A stretch of 64,000 nucleotides of DNA, taken from assembly GCA_028023455.1 (NCBI GenBank), contig JAQFVV010000013.1, forward strand, positions 4,652,001-4,716,000, in the 5' to 3' direction. A program made the translations under genes and the position numbers. Shown here one piece after another: positions 58,003-64,000 of the stretch (its first letter is position 1; each line of letters starts with the position of its first letter). The notes beneath the pieces were generated by a model. It saw only the letters and a list, made by a program, of their open reading frames with translations, was not told the DNA's origin and ran no database searches. The DNA is from Epiperipatus broadwayi (Eukaryota; Onychophora; Udeonychophora; Euonychophora; Peripatidae).

Positions 58003-61000
58003 TATGGATATTGAACAATAAATCTGCATATCAGCGCACATAGATCATTTATCCATAGGCATAATTATTATGAAGGGTAAGATTGAGCATGGTAATAATA
58101 AGTGAACATATATATTTAAATGCTTGTCTCTAACCTAGTAACATCTTCATCATTTTTGCCAATTTGATTTATGGATAGTTATATTGCTTCTAATTTATTA
58201 TTTATGAAAGGAACCTGTTCGCCTTAGCATGACCCAGATTCAGGAGTGAAGCATGTGGTAGCCTTGTGTCCATTTTTCCTCATTGCCCCTTAACAGGATT
58301 CAACTCCAGGCAACTGCTATATCCAGTATTCACGAGCTGGCTGGATAAAATAATTCGGAAAACAATAAATAGAAAAACTTAAGAGACACAATATTATCAT
58401 TAAGTACTACAGTATGGGAATAAGGTCAAATGATCATAAATATTAAAGCCTTATTAACATTAATATATAGATATATGATTCGTATTTTACTATTCTAGAA
58501 ATCTGTTATAAAATAATAAAAATCTTATTTATTAGCATAAAAATAATTAATAGCTATCGTTGTTTAACTACTTATGTAACATAGATTTGATGACTATTGA
58601 ATATATAAATATATGAAAAGATCACACCGCACCTCTATTACAAAATATTAAAATAATAGACCGCTTATATAACGCGTCTTCTAATGCATAATTAAACATT
58701 AGGTTTGATTAAGTATACATATATAAAATAACAATTGTGAGTTACTTATCAAAAAAAAAATCAATACATATATAAGAATCTTTCTTATAGTGTAATTAAA
58801 TAATGTATCTAGGGTTTAACTACATATAAATAAATAACTAGCAATGTATTCTTTTTTTCTCTTTTTTAAAAAAAACAAATGCAAGAGAAGGTGAATGAAA
58901 AATCTTTTTAGAGTCAAAATAACTTTTATAACTTTATTTACGAACGAGTTCTACCTTACGTAGCAGGATGAGGTAAAAATTAAAAAAAAAAAGTTTTTAC
59001 TTATTTTAAGCTTGATCATTCAATTTCTCATTTATATACATATACCCCATATTACCAATGAACTTACAAATAACAAAACATTGATTTTGTAGGTATGCTA
59101 ATGATACATCTATATATATATAACAAGAAAGAAAAAAAACTAGTTGATTGTTAAAATACATATGTTAACTTTATATATAATGCTTGCCTAAATGCTGCAT
59201 TATAGATAGAAATAACCAGAACAATAATATAAAAAAATAAAAAGATAAAAGTTACCTGTAACTAAGAAGCACTTATATGGATTATGCCTTATAATGATGG
59301 CATATTAAGAGTTCCTGTTAGAGGCTTCATGATGACTCAGTTTTTCTTGATGGTTGTTAATTAAGGTCTACATCACTGATGTCAGGTGCTTTATGTTTCC
59401 ATTTAGATAAGTCTCTTTGATTTTCCAGGTAGAAGAGGTGGGTAGTTATCAGGCATGATTCTTAGGTCTACTGCTGAACTTCATCTCTTGGACAACCTCT
59501 GAGAATGAACTCATGGGAGGGTGGAGATAAACTTCTCTACTCAGACATGACTTGCACAGAGATTTGCGTATCTGTTATATCACGGTCAAGATTTTTAGAA
59601 CAAGAACCCAGAACAAAGAATTTGAGTATTTATACCTTTTTACTCCTTTCTTACATTCCTGGAAGCACTTAAATGTTTCTCAGCTCTATCTTTACAGAAT
59701 AAGTGGATTCATTTTTATTCTTTCATAAATACTATATCTTGTGTTGGGAATGAAAGTATTCATTTATTATTAACACTCGTAAAAAGCGCATGCACAATAG
59801 CTTGGAAAGGCTGATCTTTAAGGTATTAATTAATTAATGGAAGTCTATTAATGCTTCCATTGTTTACAATTTCTTAAGAGCATCCCATGATTTTACATTG
59901 TTTTGATGACAAACAATCGATTTCATATTTCATCATTTTCTCTTTAATGGAACTATTTCCCTATTATCAATTTGCTTAATCTATTTCATATTATATAAAA
60001 TGCATTAGCTGACTTGTCTATTTGCTGGTGCAACAATTCTTTATTTATTTATTTTACTTTAAAACTTTTTTTTTAATTACCCCCATAACCTTTATATATA
60101 TCTAAATGACAGAATTGCATTAAATAATTTAAATTTTATTTTAATATCCATTCACTGCGGTTGACTTTAGGGACAATAGTTAAATAGACAGTGAATGGTG
60201 AAGCACACAAATATAAGGCTATATATGTATAACTTTAACATATAGTTAAAAATTGTCTTATGGTTACCAGTTTAAAAAAGTGGTAGTATTAGAGACATAC
60301 AATGACTAGGCTTAGAGCTAACTGTTGCGACTAAAGACACTAAGAAAAAAAGGAAGATAAACAATAATGTATTAGAAACAATGCTTAATATTTGATAAGT
60401 CAATCAAATCTTATTTACAAGATTGCAGGGGGCACTTTGGTTGAATATTACTTAATTGGTTATTCACAGTTAATCCTTTCTAGCTAAAAATCAATCAATA
60501 AAATAACATTTATGGAATTCATCAATAGTCTAAATGCAACAACCATCCAAAAGCTGTTGTGCATAAAAAGAGGTAATGGATAATTGGGAACATGTTATAT
60601 AATTAAATGAATTATCATGGAGGGCAATCAAAAATAAAAATATGTTTTTTTTGGGTGTTGAATCAAAATATATTGGTAAAAATTCCATTCTTATATATGG
60701 CAATGTTAGCATATTTTTTAATAATCTAGCACTAACCAGCCAAAATAGCAGATTTCACTGAATTTGATAACTTTTCAGCATAGAAATATTTCTGATAAAA
60801 TGCTGGTACTTATTTCCTATCATAGGTTTTTCAGAAAAGAGTAAAAAAAAAAAAAACTTAAATACATATTAAACACTACAAGATATTTTTTAGCTCTGTG
60901 ACTTTCCACAAGGTTTGTGCATTCATTTTTTAAAATATCATGCAACTTTCTTAACATAATTCTTTTTCACAAAAATATTCCTTTGAATCTTGTATATCAT

Positions 61001-62884
61001 TGATCAAGAGAAATTTGTTACTCAATTATGTAAATCTACTTTGCATTTTATATATCATTTTGGCAAATAAGTCAACTAAATTGCTAACATTGTTATTGTC
61101 TTAAACCAAAGAAATGCATTTTCTTCAATTAGCTGAACAATGTTTTGCTTATCCTACTCTTGTGAAACAAAACCCAATAATGCTTGATTCAACCCAGTTG
61201 CAACACTAGAAAAACTGCAATGACTTAAGATCTCAGATATTTCATTTATTTCTAGCATTATATATTTGCAACATGTGTAAGAGGGAGAGATAAAATTCAT
61301 TTATATTATTTAGAAGAAGAATTTAAAACTGATTTGAGGAATCAATAAATGTGTATCAATTATTCCTGATATGTTTTTGACCATGATTCTACATAAATGA
61401 ATTAACATTGTTACAAAATATATTCTCATTTTTTTGAAAATGTATTCTTTGAAATCATTACCAAAATTCTAATCTTTAGTCTAGAAATTTGATTTGCTTC
61501 TTAAATAATCCAAATAAGATCAGTTTTCCACATTTTTATGAGATTAAATATGATTCATTGGAAGCATATGTAATAAAATTATGCATATATAAATTGTATT
61601 AAGAAAATTTAAAAAATTCCTGTGATTAAGCAAACTGAAGACAAAAATATGATATCACAAAAGCTAAATCTGATTTTATATTTTAATTCAGCATCATAAA
61701 ATATATTTAGAATATATATCAAAACCCTTGGGGCAATATTATTATTGATCATTAGAAAATTTGTATTTGATGATTGCTATAAAAATAATTATCAACGACT
61801 GTCTTTTTCCAAACAAAATTCAGAGAACATATTTAGAAAAATATGTCATGATAATCTCTTGACTCTCTACTAAATATATTAAAGCAACAAAATGTTTGAA
61901 TAGGTTCATCATATAATGTGAACATTCTGTTAATACTATACTGCCATTTTCCAATATAATAATTCTCCAATTTATTCAGCCTATGGAGGCAAATATTAAT
62001 TAGAGGAACCTAAGAATGATGTTGTGCATTATCATATATTCCTAATTATTATGAATCATTAAAAAATTATAATACTTAAATAAGGCTAAAACCTTAGTAC
62101 ATGTGCCTTGAGTGCTTAATTTATAAGACAATATCATCCACCAACATTTTTGTGATGTTTATTGGCTTAATTTTAGTGAGAACTTAATCTTTTTCCATGA
62201 GATTTAATATTCTATTCATTTATGTATTTTTACCTTATGTAAAATATAAAAGTTCTTGATGGAAGTTAGTTTTATAAATTATATAATAAGTATTCTCATT
62301 ATTTTGTTCAACCACTGAATTTATTATAAGAATATCTCCTTCACATTGTAGAATATTAAATGGACATTAATAAATGGCAATGTAAGAATTTCTAGTTAAT
62401 TGGATTTGATTATTGAATTGCAAGATAAAAATGCAATCATACCTATCTAGAATAAAACTTTATAAAGTTCCAATATATCAATCTATATAGATCTTAAAAT
62501 ATTATACAGACACAGAAAAAAGTCTAGACTCTGGATATATAATGCACACATGGAATATACAGTGTAAATTCTTATTGGATACCCTGTAAATCTAGAAAGC
62601 TTAAATTTAAAATGAAATATCAGGTGATTATCTTCTTGGAATCAAAGCAAAAACTATCAATGGATGGAAATTATTTTGTTCATCAGTTTCTTCTGTTTGA
62701 AGTAAAAAAACTATCAACAGATGGAAATTATATTTTGTTTATAAGCTTCCCCTGTTTGAATCATGAACAGTTAGCTCACGTATATATGTAAGTAATGTAA
62801 TTTTCTTAAAGAAATTTGCAAAAAGGTGTTAAAATAAACTAAAAAAAAATTATGACTCGGCCTTTTCATGAACAAACTATTCTA
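58003..62884. other. Unidentified stretch
   Basis: No gene or element was recognised. The parts at 58,200-58,350 and 59,280-59,620 are less A+T-rich, without a frame. A unit of about 57-60 bp containing ACTATCAA and GATGGAAATTAT is duplicated at 62,645-62,761. The 60-codon minus frame (60,530-60,712) has no motif. Confidence 0.4.
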
Positions 62885-63310
62885 TTTCAATATATGTTAG
62901 TGCTTATTAAATACCTATCTAGTGCTTTCCTATTCATATTTCCAGATTAATTCATCATTCATGGCCTTTGTCTATGAATTATGACAGGATCATAAATACA
63001 TGGATCTTTAGACCTAATGTACTTTTCATCCTGCAGCCATCTTTTAATTTTTCTTTTTTATTATTAAGCTATCAGCTTAAATTTCAAAACACTTTAATAC
63101 TAATATAAACAAATTGGTTTGAACGTAAAACACTAAAATGTTTTTGAATTTCAGACTGGTAGTTTGATAATAAAATAAAAAAAGGAAAATACAGTTCATG
63201 TGTGGAACATGCTTTACACCCAGTATAAAGTTACTCATAGACAATATTCATAAGTCAAAAACTAGCTTGAGGATATGGATAGGAAAACATTGGATAAAGA
63301 TTTAATAAGC
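62885..63310. mobile_element. Palindrome family P, copy 3 (decayed, both arms)
   Basis: The left arm from about 62,895 (TAGTGCTTATTAAATACC, CCTATTCATATTTCCAG, ATGGCCTTTGTC) follows the same order as family P. The right arm, 63,235-63,310, is its inverse: AGCTTGAGGATATGGATAGG and TAATAAGCACTATC on the plus strand. The internal part has diverged. Confidence 0.6.
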
Positions 63311-64000
63311 ACTATCATTTAGTATCTATTGATTTTTAAAGTTTTTAGCAGTTGTCTGATGAGAAATAGAATAAATAGTTTGTTAGAGTTAGATTATATA
63401 GATAGTTTCCATCTTATTGTAATGGACAGATGTGAATATCAGGCTTACTAAATATATTAAAAAAAAAAAAAAAATAGAGAATATTCTAGACATAGCAAAG
63501 GAAGTCATATATAGATAAATTAAACAATAAATTGTCCAAAAAAAATTTTAAATAGTTTTTATTAATTTACAATTATTGTATTTTTTATATGAGATTCATT
63601 TATTTATTTAGATAAATAACAGTATTTCATAATTCACAGTCAATTTTAGTTTTAAATAAGTACAATAGTTGATAAAGCATTTAATAATCATTCAATTTAG
63701 TATCAAAATAATGTATTTAATTAATTTCACATTAATTACTATGACGAGATGTATGTGCAGGAATAAATTTTGATTACAATTATAAAATTTTTAAATCAAG
63801 TTTATTTTCTCTAAGTAAATTACTTTCTGTTTTAATTAAAAGCCAGACAGTTCTAATTAAAAATATTAAAATGTGGAAACTAATGGACTTTCCAGATGCA
63901 TTAATCTTAATTAACCATTCCAGTAAATCCAGTTAACCAATCAGCTGTATAAGAAACAAAATATAAAGCTGTAAATAATACATGTGTGGAGAGTGCATTC
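63311..64000. other. Unidentified A+T-rich stretch to window end
   Basis: Nothing was recognised beyond poly(A) and TA-rich sequence. Confidence 0.5.

Overview
The window is A+T-rich eukaryotic DNA, almost certainly from an invertebrate animal. It has long homopolymer and TA runs, no operons, no ribosome-binding sites, and no open frame longer than about 144 codons. I found no intact host gene, rRNA or canonical tRNA gene. What can be recognised is a graveyard of transposable elements. I cannot name the species: the element families seen (Merlin-like, Tigger/pogo-like, SCAND3/ZBED-type hAT, non-LTR retrotransposons, tRNA-derived SINEs) are spread across arthropods, molluscs, cnidarians and flatworms.

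Layout, left to right. 1-2,710: a Merlin-like DNA transposon relic; its zinc-ribbon start survives, but the catalytic part is replaced by a 1.8 kb higher-order tandem array. 4,637-9,365: two direct copies of an unknown 1.9-2.1 kb repeat; one carries a 124 bp hairpin insertion that the other lacks, so the second copy serves as an empty site. 10,208-12,590: a non-LTR retrotransposon whose ORF1 has two PHD-like zinc fingers, followed by the start of its ORF2 endonuclease; a tRNA-like SINE sits in ORF1 between 13 bp target duplications. 13,637-15,265: a 0.77 kb palindrome, then the C-terminal end of another non-LTR retrotransposon. 17,372-19,086: a Tigger-like deletion derivative with a nested palindrome. 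25,183-26,446: an unclassified element with terminal inverted repeats. 26,990-28,990: diverged tandem repeats. 28,991-31,198: an LTR-retrotransposon-like pair of direct repeats. 32,220-33,160: a long palindrome built on two oppositely oriented tRNA-derived SINE copies.

Right half. 39,555-40,135: two copies of a small fold-back element. 43,970-45,400: a decayed reverse transcriptase that still shows the FADD motif. 46,040-46,263: a MITE with a hammerhead-like core in its loop. 48,005-49,432 (minus) and about 51,820-52,650 (plus): two hAT transposase fossils. 56,207-57,993: a second Merlin-like element with both terminal inverted repeats, an 8-9 bp target duplication and a tandem array where the catalytic domain should be. 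54,957-55,160 and 62,885-63,310: further members of the palindrome family seen at 13.6 kb.

The genes do not work together as a pathway. The coherent theme is non-autonomous mobile DNA. Most striking are the two Merlin-like elements at opposite ends of the window, which both keep the zinc-ribbon end of the transposase and carry AC/A-rich tandem arrays in place of the DDE domain. Long stretches between elements (for example 33.2-38.3, 40.1-44.0 and 58.0-62.9 kb) show nothing I can identify. All calls are by eye; boundaries marked 'about' are uncertain by tens of bases.
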